In this document: one piece after another, positions 52,225-60,526 of the stretch
Position numbering within the stretch: the first letter of the stretch is position 1
How the letters are laid out: each line of letters starts with the position of its first letter
NCBI GenBank assembly: GCA_036260075.1
Contig: DATAAM010000241.1
Coordinates: forward strand, 1 to 63,459
Source of the DNA: DATAAM01 sp036260075
Lineage (GTDB): Bacteria > Actinomycetota > Acidimicrobiia > Acidimicrobiales > JAHWLA01
Reading direction: 5' to 3'
Length of the DNA: 63,459 nt
Translations under genes and position numbers: made by a program
The notes under the pieces: model-generated
Told to the model about the DNA's origin: nothing
Seen by the model: the letters and a program-made list of their open reading frames with translations, nothing else
The model's database searches: none

Positions 52225-54111
52225 ATGGTGTGGCCCTTCCGCCGCCGGAGCGAGCCGCCGGCCACCACGCCGGCTGAGCCCCCTGCGCCGACGCCGCCCG
52301 AGCGGCGACAGGAGTGGGCCGCGCTCGCTCCGTTGGGCGGCAGCGTGCCGTCGCACCCACTGACGATCGAGCGTGAGTCGTTCGAGGGCGAGCTCGCCGC
52401 GCTGACCCCGCCGGAGCTGCGGTTGGCGCCGTTGCGCCACGCCGTGAGCGAGGACGCGCCCGCGGGTGTCATCGAGGACCTCGTCACCGCGGTCGACGCC
52501 GCGCCCGGCTCGTTGCCGGCCCTGCCGTCGATGTCGATGCCGCTCGTGCACCCGGCCCCGCCCGCGCCGGTGGTCACCCCCGCCCGCCGTCCGCTGCCCA
52601 GCTTGCGGGTGGCGCCCGCGGCGCCCGCCCCGGTGCAGCGGGCCATGGTGTCCGCGCCCCCGCCGGTGGAGCCGCCGCGGCCCCTCCCACTGGCCGAGCC
52701 GCTGCCCGTCGTGCCGATGCCCGTGTCCGAGCCCGACCCCGCGCCGGTGCTTGCACCTGTGCCGGTGGAGCCGTGGGCCCTCGCCCCGCCGCTGCCCGGG
52801 GAGCCGCCGCCCGCCGCGGTCGTCGAACGGCCGACGACGCCCGACGAGGCGCCGCTCGCAATCGATGCCCCGCTCGTGCTCGACGCCCCCACCGCGGCGG
52901 CCCCACCCCCCGTTCTTTTCCCCGAAAGCGCACCGGAGCGCGCTTTCGGGGAAAAGAACGCCGGGGCCGGGGCCGGGGCCGGGGCCGGGGTGGGGGCGGG
53001 GCGTGACGGCGAGCCGGCGCTGCCGTTGGCCACCCCGCCCGCCCCTCGGCCGCCCGACGAGCACGCCGCTGCCGACGTGCCGATCCTGGGCGACGCCGAC
53101 CCGATGCCCCGCCGGCTGGGGCTCGGCGAGCCGATCCGGCCCGATCCCGAGCCGCAGCAGCCGCAGGCGTTCGCGCCGCCCGCCAAGGCGGCCGCACCGA
53201 TGCCGCTCCCGCCCGCCGAGTCGCGGATGCCCAAGGCAGGGCCCGCCCCGAAGGGCGCCGTCACGCCGACGCGCGCCCCCGCGCCCGCGGCCCCCACGGT
53301 CGCATCGGTGCAACGAGCGCCGTTGTCGCCGTCGACTGCCGCGCCTGCGCCCGCACCGCCCACGCCGAGCCCGAAGCCGTCGACCAGCCTGCCGCTCCTG
53401 AGCAGCAGGCCCCCGGCGCTCACCGTGACCGAGCAGGTGCCCGCCGCCGTGCGCGCCCACGTGGAGCGCACCGTGGGCACCGACCTCGGCGACGTGCGCG
53501 TGCACCGCGGCGAGGAGAGCGCGCACCACGCGGCGGCGCTCGACGCCCGCGCCTTCACCAGCGACGGCGAGGTGCACCTGCCCGCCGCCCACGGCCCGCT
53601 CGACCACGGCCCGGCCCAGGCGCTGCTGGCGCACGAGCTCGTGCACGTGGCCCAGCAGAAGCGCATGGGCGCCACCCGGCCCGCCGAGCACACGGCCACC
53701 GGCCGGCAGCTCGAACACGAAGCGCGGGCGGTGGAGCACCAGGTGGCACGGCAGGTCGAGGGCCACAACACCCCCCCGGCCGCCCCGCCGCTGCCGCTCC
53801 CCCGCCCCGCGGGCCGCCCGACCAGCCCCGACACCCGCCCCTTCCTCGACCCCGGGCAGGTTGCCCTCGACGCGGGCATCGCCACCCGCGCCCCGGACGG
53901 GTCGGTGCTGTTCACCGCTCCGCCCGCGGGCGCCCCGCAACCGCCGCCGCCCCAGCGAGCCGTCACCGTCGAGACCTCCGACAGCCCTCCGGGGGTGGAG
54001 GCCACGCCTGTGAACGTCGACGTGCTCTACGACAAGATCCGCCGCCGCCTCAAGGACGAGCTCCGCCTCAACCGCCAGCGGCTCGGCATGAACATGGACT
54101 TCGGGAGGTAG
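52225..54111 (+). CDS. Large proline-rich DUF4157 protein
   Basis: The 628-aa protein is proline/alanine-rich over residues 1-390 and carries the DUF4157 domain at about 395-515 (VERTVGTDLGDVRVHRGEES, then LLAHELVHVAQQKRMGA), ending with a helical segment (DVLYDKIRRRLKDELRLNRQ). Residues about 229-246 are encoded by palindromic element B (52911-52960). It lies between the first tube block and the second tube gene, where some loci have a tape measure; at this length it is the only large candidate, but the disordered sequence is not a typical helical ruler. It may be inside the particle or be a carrier for cargo. Confidence 0.7.
   Translation: MVWPFRRRSEPPATTPAEPPAPTPPERRQEWAALAPLGGSVPSHPLTIERESFEGELAALTPPELRLAPLRHAVSEDAPAGVIEDLVTAVDAAPGSLPALPSMSMPLVHPAPPAPVVTPARRPLPSLRVAPAAPAPVQRAMVSAPPPVEPPRPLPLAEPLPVVPMPVSEPDPAPVLAPVPVEPWALAPPLPGEPPPAAVVERPTTPDEAPLAIDAPLVLDAPTAAAPPPVLFPESAPERAFGEKNAGAGAGAGAGVGAGRDGEPALPLATPPAPRPPDEHAAADVPILGDADPMPRRLGLGEPIRPDPEPQQPQAFAPPAKAAAPMPLPPAESRMPKAGPAPKGAVTPTRAPAPAAPTVASVQRAPLSPSTAAPAPAPPTPSPKPSTSLPLLSSRPPALTVTEQVPAAVRAHVERTVGTDLGDVRVHRGEESAHHAAALDARAFTSDGEVHLPAAHGPLDHGPAQALLAHELVHVAQQKRMGATRPAEHTATGRQLEHEARAVEHQVARQVEGHNTPPAAPPLPLPRPAGRPTSPDTRPFLDPGQVALDAGIATRAPDGSVLFTAPPAGAPQPPPPQRAVTVETSDSPPGVEATPVNVDVLYDKIRRRLKDELRLNRQRLGMNMDFGR
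52911..52960. repeat. Palindromic element B, in-frame inside the DUF4157 gene
   Basis: Left arm CGTTCTTTTCCCCGAAAGCG(C) at 52911-52931 and right arm 52940-52960 are perfect 21-bp complements around an 8-base loop. The core matches element A at 48611-48670. The palindrome is translated in frame as PVLFPESAPERAFGEKNAG, so the gene tolerates it. Confidence 0.8.
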
Positions 54112-54117
54112 CCGGCG

Positions 54118-54558
54118 ATGTCCAAACTCCTCGCCGATCCCGCCGTCAGCCTGTGCTTCCAAGTGGTCGTCGACGGCAAGGACCTCGGCACGTTCTTCAA
54201 GTGCGACGGCCTCGGCGTGCAGGTGAGCACCGAGGAGCGCGAAGAGGGCGGCAACAACTTCTACGTGCACCAGCTGGCGGGCCGCCTGCGCTACACGAAC
54301 GTGACGCTCACGCGCTACATCAGCGCGGAGACGCAGAAGGTGGCGCAGTGGTTCGCCTCGATGGCCACGGGCGTGAAGCGCACCACCGCGGTGATCACGG
54401 CGATGACCTCCGACCTCAAGCCGATCGCGTCGTGGAACCTCATCGACGTGATCCCGGTGTTATGGACCGGCCCGAGCCTGGGCGTCGACGCCACACAGGC
54501 GGCCACCGAGACCCTGGAGCTCGCCCACCACGGGTTCCTCGACCCGGGGAAGGCCTAG
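54118..54558 (+). CDS. Tail tube protein 2 (tube-baseplate type)
   Basis: The 146-aa product belongs to the tube family: VSLCFQVVVDGKDLGTFFKC, NNFYVHQLAGRLRYTNVTLT and a C-terminal TETLELAHHGFLDP. Tube genes next to the LysM/spike genes in Afp and PVC form the first ring on the spike (Afp5/6-type). It has GGGAGG before the ATG. It differs from the gene at 51161 in its N-terminal loop, consistent with a specialised ring. Confidence 0.85.
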   Translation: MSKLLADPAVSLCFQVVVDGKDLGTFFKCDGLGVQVSTEEREEGGNNFYVHQLAGRLRYTNVTLTRYISAETQKVAQWFASMATGVKRTTAVITAMTSDLKPIASWNLIDVIPVLWTGPSLGVDATQAATETLELAHHGFLDPGKA

Positions 54559-55329
54559 ATGGCCACGGTCCCCGCCGCCCAGGGCAAGCCCAAGCTGGAG
54601 AAGGCGTACCTCACCCTGCTCCCGCCCATGGTCCCCGGCCTCGGCGGCCTCATGGCGGGTGCGTCGGCGGCGGGCGCCACGGGCGGCACGGGGAGCGGCG
54701 GGAGCGGCGGCGGCGCAGGCCTCGGGCAGCTCACGTTCCGCTTCAACCCCAAGGAGTACTCGGTCCAGAAGCGGGCGAACTGGCAGCGCGCCCCGCTGCC
54801 CGGCGTGGCCCAGGCGACCACCCCGCAGTTCACCGGCGCCGACCCGCGCGAGCTGTCGCTCGAGATCTTCCTCGACGAGTCGGAGTCGCCTTCGAAGAGC
54901 GTGGTGAAGGACGTGGAGCTGCTGTTCAGCTGTTGCACCCCCACGCCGCAGTCGCTGCTCATGCGCCAGCCCTCTCCCCCCTTCGTGATCTTCGGGTGGG
55001 GCTCGACGATGAGCTTCGTGGCCTTCGTGAAGTCGGTGAGCGCCCGCTACACGCTGTTCCGTCAGGACGGCACGCCCGTGCGCGCCGTGTGCAACGTCTC
55101 CCTGGAGGAGATCCCGACCCCGATCCCTCGGCAGAACCCGACGTCGGGGACGCTGGAGCGCCACCGCACGCACGTGGTGACGGCGGGCGAGACGCTCGCA
55201 TCGATCGCCTACCGCGAGTACCGCAACCCCAACGACTGGCGCGCCATCGCCGACGCCAACGACATCGACGATCCCATGCGGGTGCCGAGCGGCACGCGGC
55301 TGCTGCTGCCCCCACCTGAGGAGGCGTAG
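54559..55329 (+). CDS. LysM-containing baseplate protein (Afp7/gp53-like)
   Basis: The 256-aa protein has an N-terminal part with a Gly-rich linker, a FRFNPKEYSVQKRANWQRAP segment, and a C-terminal LysM domain (HVVTAGETLASIAYREYRNP, DWRAIADANDIDDP). This arrangement is Afp7/PVC7-type and resembles T4 gp53, which locks the first tube ring to the spike. It directly follows the tube gene without a gap. Confidence 0.88.
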   Translation: MATVPAAQGKPKLEKAYLTLLPPMVPGLGGLMAGASAAGATGGTGSGGSGGGAGLGQLTFRFNPKEYSVQKRANWQRAPLPGVAQATTPQFTGADPRELSLEIFLDESESPSKSVVKDVELLFSCCTPTPQSLLMRQPSPPFVIFGWGSTMSFVAFVKSVSARYTLFRQDGTPVRAVCNVSLEEIPTPIPRQNPTSGTLERHRTHVVTAGETLASIAYREYRNPNDWRAIADANDIDDPMRVPSGTRLLLPPPEEA

Positions 55330-57087
55330 ATGGCGCAAAACCACACCTACGACCTCGAGATCAAGGTCGACAACGTGCGGCTGCCCTCGCAGATCACCGA
55401 CAACCTGCTGTCGGCGGTGATCGACGACGGCGTGCAGCAGTCCGACGTGGTGGAGCTGCGCTTCCGCGACCAGGCCCGCACGCTGCTGAGCGGGGTGCCG
55501 TTCCGCCTCGGCGCCGCCGTCAAGGTGTCGGTCACAAGCGGCACACCCTCCACGCCCCAGGCGCTCATCGAAGCGGAGATCACCGCACTGGAGGCGGAGT
55601 ACGACCTGGAGGTCGGGAGCGTGGCCATCGTGCGCGGCTTCGACCGCGCCCACAAGCTGTTCCGCGGCCGCAAGAACAAGAACTTCGTGATGGTGAAGGC
55701 CTCGGACGTGGCGTCGACGGTGGCGAGCGCCAACGGGCTCACACCCGACGTGGACGCCACCACCACCGTGTACGCCCACCTCTCCCAGGCCAACGAGAGC
55801 GACTGGGCGTTCCTCAAGCGGCTGGCGGCCAAGAGCGGCTACGTGCTCAGCGTCACAGGCCGCAAGCTGTCGTTCAAGCGGCCGGACACGCCCGCGCTGA
55901 GCATGCCGATCACATTGGCCGGCAACGAGGACCTGCTCCGGGCGCGCATCGGCTACTCCAGCAACGAGCAGGTGCAGAAGGTGGTGGCCCGGTCGTACGA
56001 CGCGGTCATGCAGCAGCCGCTCGTGGGCACCATGCCGCTTCTCACCACGGTGGCGCGCATGGGCACGGCGCTGCCGATGGTGCAGGCGGCGGCCGCGGTC
56101 ACGCAGGAGTACCTGTCCACCGACACCCCGCTGGAGAACGCGGGCGAGGCGATCGCCAAGGCCACCGCCCTGTCGAAGCAGATCGCCGAGGGGTACGTCG
56201 AGCTGCACGCCGAGACGTTCGGCAACCCCAAGCTCAAGGCGGGCTCGACCGTCGTCATCCAGGGCATGGGCACCGCCTTCAACGGCACCTTCAGGGTGAC
56301 CTCGACCCGCCACGTGTTCACCGGCGACTCGCTGTACACCACCGAGTTCGACGTGACGGGGGCGCGCGACGACTCCTTCCTCGGCCTGGTGGGAGGCGGC
56401 GGCTCGGCGGCGGCGCCCGCCGACCGCATCGAGGGCGTGATGGTGGGCGTGGTCACCGACAACAGCGATCCCATGCGCCTGGGCCGGGTGAAGGTGAAGA
56501 TCCCGGCCCTGGGCGAGACCTTCACCACCGGGTGGGCGCAGGTGGTGTACCCCGGCGCCGGCGGCGCGCAGGCGCGTGGCCTGCAGCTCGTGCCCGAGGT
56601 CGGCGACCACGTGATCGTGGCGTTCGAGCTGGGCGACATCAACCGTCCGTTCGTGCTCGGCGGCATCTACACGAACACGCAGAAGCCGCCGCAACCCAAC
56701 GCGGTGACGAACCGGAAGGTCACACAGCGCACGCTCGTGTCCAACAACGGCGACTTCGTGCTCATGGAGCAGGCCACCGACAACGAGCACATCACGATCA
56801 GCTCGCAGGACAAGAAGGTGTTCATCAAGCTCGGCACCGGCCGCAACGCGCAGAAGCACGTGCTCGAGATCGCCACCGACCTCGATGTGGTCGTGAAGGC
56901 CGGCCGCGACGCGCAGGTGACGGCCAACCGCGACGTCAACGTGGAGGCCAAGGGGAAGCTCACGATCAAGGCGGCCACCAGTGCGACGATCGAGGCGAGC
57001 ACGACGCTCACGTTGAAGGGAGCGACGGTGAAGGTCGAGGCCTCGGGCCCCTGCGAGGTCAAGGGCAGCCCGATCAAGCTCAACTAG
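55330..57087 (+). CDS. VgrG-like spike protein (Afp8/gp27-gp5 type)
   Basis: The 585-aa protein has an N-terminal gp27-like hub region (DLEIKVDNVRLPSQITDNLL, later YEDLEV-type strands and a FLKRLAAKSGYVLSVTGRKL segment) and a C-terminal gp5-like OB-fold and beta-helix spike (TDNSDPMRLGRVKVKIPALG, TGWAQVVYPGAGG, EVGDHVIVAFELGDINRPFV and repeated VTANRDVNVEAKGKLTIKAA). There is no lysozyme or effector extension. It forms the puncturing tip of the tube, capped by the PAAR protein encoded next. Confidence 0.9.
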   Translation: MAQNHTYDLEIKVDNVRLPSQITDNLLSAVIDDGVQQSDVVELRFRDQARTLLSGVPFRLGAAVKVSVTSGTPSTPQALIEAEITALEAEYDLEVGSVAIVRGFDRAHKLFRGRKNKNFVMVKASDVASTVASANGLTPDVDATTTVYAHLSQANESDWAFLKRLAAKSGYVLSVTGRKLSFKRPDTPALSMPITLAGNEDLLRARIGYSSNEQVQKVVARSYDAVMQQPLVGTMPLLTTVARMGTALPMVQAAAAVTQEYLSTDTPLENAGEAIAKATALSKQIAEGYVELHAETFGNPKLKAGSTVVIQGMGTAFNGTFRVTSTRHVFTGDSLYTTEFDVTGARDDSFLGLVGGGGSAAAPADRIEGVMVGVVTDNSDPMRLGRVKVKIPALGETFTTGWAQVVYPGAGGAQARGLQLVPEVGDHVIVAFELGDINRPFVLGGIYTNTQKPPQPNAVTNRKVTQRTLVSNNGDFVLMEQATDNEHITISSQDKKVFIKLGTGRNAQKHVLEIATDLDVVVKAGRDAQVTANRDVNVEAKGKLTIKAATSATIEASTTLTLKGATVKVEASGPCEVKGSPIKLN

Positions 57088-57102
57088 GGAGGAGGGGACG
57101 AC

Positions 57103-57492
57103 ATGGGCACGCCCGCCGCGGTGATGGGCGACAAGATCGTGGGGAGCTGCGCAATCCACCAGATCCCCAACCCGGCCACCGGCGCGCCCCAGCCCGCGCC
57201 ACCGATGCCGTTCCAGGCACCCCTTTTGCAGGGGCTGGCCACGAAGGTCCTCGTCAACAACAAGCCCGCGGCGGTGGTGGGCTCGTCGGGGTACAACACG
57301 CCGCCCCACGTGGGCCTGCACCCCGCCGACCCGTTCATGGCGCCACCCATGCAGGTCGGGCGCGTCATGCAGGGCAGCCCCTCGGTGCTGATCGAGAACA
57401 AGCCCGCCGCCCGCCAGGGCTCGCAGTCGGTGATGTGCAACAACCTGCCCGGCCAGCTCGTTGCCTCCGGCACGACCGTGCTGATCGCGTGA
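57103..57492 (+). CDS. PAAR-like spike tip protein (Afp10-like)
   Basis: The 129-aa product has repeated PAAR-type segments (MGTPAAVMGDKIVGSCAIHQ, LVNNKPAAVVGSSGYNTPPH, ENKPAARQGSQSVMCNN) of a conical tip that sits on the VgrG-like spike. It has no fused effector domain. GGGAGGAGG lies before ATG 57103. Confidence 0.85.
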   Translation: MGTPAAVMGDKIVGSCAIHQIPNPATGAPQPAPPMPFQAPLLQGLATKVLVNNKPAAVVGSSGYNTPPHVGLHPADPFMAPPMQVGRVMQGSPSVLIENKPAARQGSQSVMCNNLPGQLVASGTTVLIA

Positions 57493-57505
57493 ACGGGAGG
57501 ACGGC

Positions 57506-57904
57506 ATGAGCCAGGAGTTCGTCGGGGCCGGGTGGGCGTTCCCCCTGCGCACCAGCGCGACCGGTGGGATCGCCACGGTGGCCGGCAACCGCGAGATCGA
57601 GGAGGCGATCCGCCTGATCCTCGGCACGTCCTACGGCGAGCGGCCCATGCGACCCGAGTTCGGCTGCGGCATCCACGACTTCGTGTTCGCGCCCGCCGAC
57701 GCCACCACGGCGGGGCGCATCGCCTTCGAGGTGCGCTCGTCGCTCGAGCGATGGGAGCCGCGCATCGACGTGCTCGACGTGACAGTGGCGCTCGACACCG
57801 AGGACGCCTCCACCCTGTACATCGACATCACCTACCAGCCGAAGGGCACGAACGACCCGCGCAACCTCGTGTTCCCCTTCTACGTGATCCCCGAGGAGCA
57901 GTAG
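57506..57904 (+). CDS. gp25-like baseplate wedge protein (Afp9-like)
   Basis: The 132-aa product carries the GPW/gp25 signature: IEEAIRLILGTSYGERPMRP, EFGCGIHDFVFAP and a C-terminal strand. This protein nucleates sheath assembly on the baseplate in all contractile systems. It lies after the PAAR gene by 13 bases. Confidence 0.9.
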   Translation: MSQEFVGAGWAFPLRTSATGGIATVAGNREIEEAIRLILGTSYGERPMRPEFGCGIHDFVFAPADATTAGRIAFEVRSSLERWEPRIDVLDVTVALDTEDASTLYIDITYQPKGTNDPRNLVFPFYVIPEEQ

Positions 57905-57906
57905 CC

Positions 57907-58041
57907 ATGAGAGCTCACAAGGTCCTCGGCGCTGCGGGTCCCGTCCGGCGGGGAGCCCTTCCCTCGCAGGCCACCCCCAGCGCCACCCCGTTCGCTTCGC
58001 TCGAGAAAGGAACCGGCCTTCGGCCGGTGCTCTTGCCATGA
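57907..58041 (+). CDS. Short open frame between gp25- and gp6-like genes
   Basis: This 44-aa frame starts at an ATG with GAGGAG 8 nt upstream and its stop overlaps the following gene (ATGA), so it could be translated. The sequence (MRAHKVLGAAGPVRRGALPS) resembles no family, and the later part is encoded by REP-like repeat DNA. It may be a leader rather than a real gene. Confidence 0.35.
   Translation: MRAHKVLGAAGPVRRGALPSQATPSATPFASLEKGTGLRPVLLP
58012..58028 (+). promoter_or_regulatory. Hairpin between the ribosome site and start of the gp6-like gene
   Basis: ACCGGCC-TTC-GGCCGGT is a perfect 7-bp stem. AAGGA lies one base before it and ATG 58038 is nine bases after it, so folding would bring the ribosome site into normal distance. 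Confidence 0.4.
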
Positions 58042-59987
58042 CGCTTCCCGCGCCCAACCTCGACGACCGCCGCTTCCAGGAGCTCGTCGACGACGCCAAG
58101 CGGCTGGTGCAGCGCAACTGCCCCGAGTGGACCGACCACAACGTCTCCGACCCGGGCGTCACCCTGATCGAGGCCTTCGCGGGGATGGTGGACCAGGTCC
58201 TGTACCGCCTCAACCGGGTGCCCGACCGCAACTACGTCAAGTTCCTCGACCTCATCGGCGTGCGCCTGTTCCCGCCCACGGCGGCGAGCGCGGACGTGAC
58301 GTACTGGCTCTCCGCCCCCCAGGCCGAGGCGATCGACATCCCGGCCGGCACGGAGGTCGCCACCGTGCGCACGGAGACCGTCGAGTCGATCGTGTTCACG
58401 TCGGTCGAGGACCTCACGGTCGTGCCGTCGACGCTCGAACGGCTGCTGTCCTCCGTCGACGAGAAGACGTACCGCGACCACAACGACGCCGTGCCCGGGG
58501 GCGTGAGCTTCTACTGCTTCGACACGCCGCCCAAGGCGGGCGACGCCCTCTACATCGGCCTCGACAACCCGGTGCCGTCGTGCGCGGTCGCGCTCACGTT
58601 CGACTGCGAGATCGAGGGTGTCGGAGTCGACCCCCGCGACCCGCCCATCGTGTGGGAGGCGTGGACGGGCACGGGCTGGTCGCCCTGCGACGTCGACCAC
58701 GACGACACCGGCGGCCTCAACCGGGCGGGCGAGGTCGTGCTCCACGTCCCCCGCGGCCACGAGGCGAGCGTGCTCGACAAGCAGCGGGCCGGCTGGCTGC
58801 GTTGCCGCGTGGTCGAGCCCGAGGAGGGGCAGCCGTTCTACAGCGCGTCGCCCCGCATCAACCGGGTGGCGGCGTCCACGATCGGCGGTACGAGCCGCGC
58901 CGTGCACGCCCACGTGGTGGAGGACGAGATCCTCGGCCTCTCCGAGGGCGTGGCGGGCCAGCGGCTCCCGTTGCAGCACCGCCCGGTGGTGCCGGGCGAC
59001 GCGCCGATGGTGGTCGAAGTGGCGGGCGGCGACGGCTGGGACGAGTGGACGTGCGTGCCGAACTTCGCCGACAGCGGCCCCGACGACCGCCACTTCGTGC
59101 TCGACGAGGTGGCCGGGGAGGTGAGCTTCGGGCCGCAGGTGCGCGAGCGCGATGGCTCGATGGTGAGCTACGGCGCCGTGCCACCCAAGGGCGCGCCCAT
59201 CCGCGTGCGCACCTATCGCACGGGCGGTGGGCAGGACGGCAACGTGGCCCGCGGCACGCTCAGCGTGCTGCGCACGTCGATCCCGTTCGTGGCCCGGGTG
59301 GAGAACCGCGCCCCCGCGAGCGGCGGCGTCGAGGGCGAGGACATCGAGCAGGCGAAGGTCCGCGGCCCCATCCTGCTGCGCACCCTGGGGCGTGCCGTCA
59401 CCGCCGAGGACTACGAGCAGCTCGCGGTGGAGGCGGCGCCCAACGTCGCCCGCGTGCGGTGCGTGTCGGCGGGCGACGGGGCGGACGCAGGCGGTGTGCG
59501 GGTGCTGGTCGTGCCCGCGGTGGCCGACGTCGACGGGCAGATCGAGTTCGAGCAGCTGATCCTCCCCGACGACATGGGCGAGCGCATCCGCACGCACCTC
59601 GACGAGCGCCGCACCATCGGGGCGCGCGTGCTGGTGGAGGCGCCGTCCTACCAGGGCGTGACCGTGGTGGCCCGGCTCAAGCCGCGGCCGCGCGTGGACC
59701 CGAACCGCTTGCAGCGCGAGGCAGTAGCCGCGCTCTACCGCTACTTCAACCCGATCAGCGGCGGGCCCGACGGCTCCGGCTGGCCGTTCGGCCGTCCGGT
59801 CCACGTGGGCGAGGTGTTCGGCGTGCTGCAACGGCTGCGGGGCACCGAGCTGGTGGAGGACGCCCGCCTCTTCGGCGCCAACCCGATCACGGGCGAGCGA
59901 GGTGAGGCCACGCAGAAGCTCGACCTCGACCGCAACGCGCTGGTGTTCTCCTTCGGGCACCAGGTGATGGTCACGGGAGCCTCCTGA
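58038..59987 (+). CDS. Baseplate J-like wedge protein (gp6/Afp11-like)
   Basis: The 649-aa protein begins TLPAPNLDDRRFQELVDDAK, followed by PEWTDHNVSDPGVTLIEAFA, the start typical of eCIS gp6/J. Later parts contain LGRAVTAEDYEQLAVEAAPN and VARVRCVSAGDGADAGGVRV, the baseplate J core, and PRVDPNRLQREAVAALYRYF near the C-terminus. It makes the baseplate ring with the gp7-like protein. The length is close to Afp11. Confidence 0.9.
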   Translation: MTLPAPNLDDRRFQELVDDAKRLVQRNCPEWTDHNVSDPGVTLIEAFAGMVDQVLYRLNRVPDRNYVKFLDLIGVRLFPPTAASADVTYWLSAPQAEAIDIPAGTEVATVRTETVESIVFTSVEDLTVVPSTLERLLSSVDEKTYRDHNDAVPGGVSFYCFDTPPKAGDALYIGLDNPVPSCAVALTFDCEIEGVGVDPRDPPIVWEAWTGTGWSPCDVDHDDTGGLNRAGEVVLHVPRGHEASVLDKQRAGWLRCRVVEPEEGQPFYSASPRINRVAASTIGGTSRAVHAHVVEDEILGLSEGVAGQRLPLQHRPVVPGDAPMVVEVAGGDGWDEWTCVPNFADSGPDDRHFVLDEVAGEVSFGPQVRERDGSMVSYGAVPPKGAPIRVRTYRTGGGQDGNVARGTLSVLRTSIPFVARVENRAPASGGVEGEDIEQAKVRGPILLRTLGRAVTAEDYEQLAVEAAPNVARVRCVSAGDGADAGGVRVLVVPAVADVDGQIEFEQLILPDDMGERIRTHLDERRTIGARVLVEAPSYQGVTVVARLKPRPRVDPNRLQREAVAALYRYFNPISGGPDGSGWPFGRPVHVGEVFGVLQRLRGTELVEDARLFGANPITGERGEATQKLDLDRNALVFSFGHQVMVTGAS

Positions 59988-60526
59988 TGCGCGGCGTGGT
60001 CGAGGGCCTGGCCTCCCCCCACCCCATCGGGCTCACACTGCCCGCGCTCTACCAGGAGGACGAGTTCGCCCTGCGGCTCACCGCCGCGTTCGACGAGGTG
60101 TGGGCGCCGGTCTTCGCCGTGCTCGACAACCTCACCGCCTACCTCGACCCGTCGCTGGCCCCGCTCGACTTCGTCGAGTACCTCGCTCGCTGGGTGGGCG
60201 TGGAGCTCGACGAGACGTGGCCAGAGGAGCGCCGGCGGGACCTCGTGGGGCAGGCGGTCGAGCTGTACCGGTGGCGGGGAACGGTGCACGGGCTGGCCGC
60301 CTTGGTCGCCGTCTACACGGGCGTGGAGCCCGAGATCGAAGAGAGCGGCGGTGCCGCCTGGTCGCCGACCCCGGGAGGCGAGCTGCCGGGCTCGGCCGAG
60401 CCCTCGCTGACGGTCCGCGTCCGCGTGGCCGACCCGTCTACCGTGGACGCCGCTCGGCTCGAGGCCATCGTCGCCGCGGCCAAGCCTGCCCACATCCCGC
60501 ACCAGGTCGAGGTCCTGCCCGCATGA
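59987..60526 (+). CDS. Phage tail protein I-like baseplate protein (gp7/Afp12-like)
   Basis: The 179-aa product has LTLPALYQEDEFALRLTAAFDEV and LDFVEYLARWVGVELDETWP followed by ELYRWRGTVHGLAALVAVYT, the tail protein I fold found at the wedge. ATG 59987 overlaps the preceding stop by one base. It is shorter than Afp12 (large in PVC), i.e. a minimal wedge without a fibre-docking extension. Confidence 0.85.
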   Translation: MRGVVEGLASPHPIGLTLPALYQEDEFALRLTAAFDEVWAPVFAVLDNLTAYLDPSLAPLDFVEYLARWVGVELDETWPEERRRDLVGQAVELYRWRGTVHGLAALVAVYTGVEPEIEESGGAAWSPTPGGELPGSAEPSLTVRVRVADPSTVDAARLEAIVAAAKPAHIPHQVEVLPA

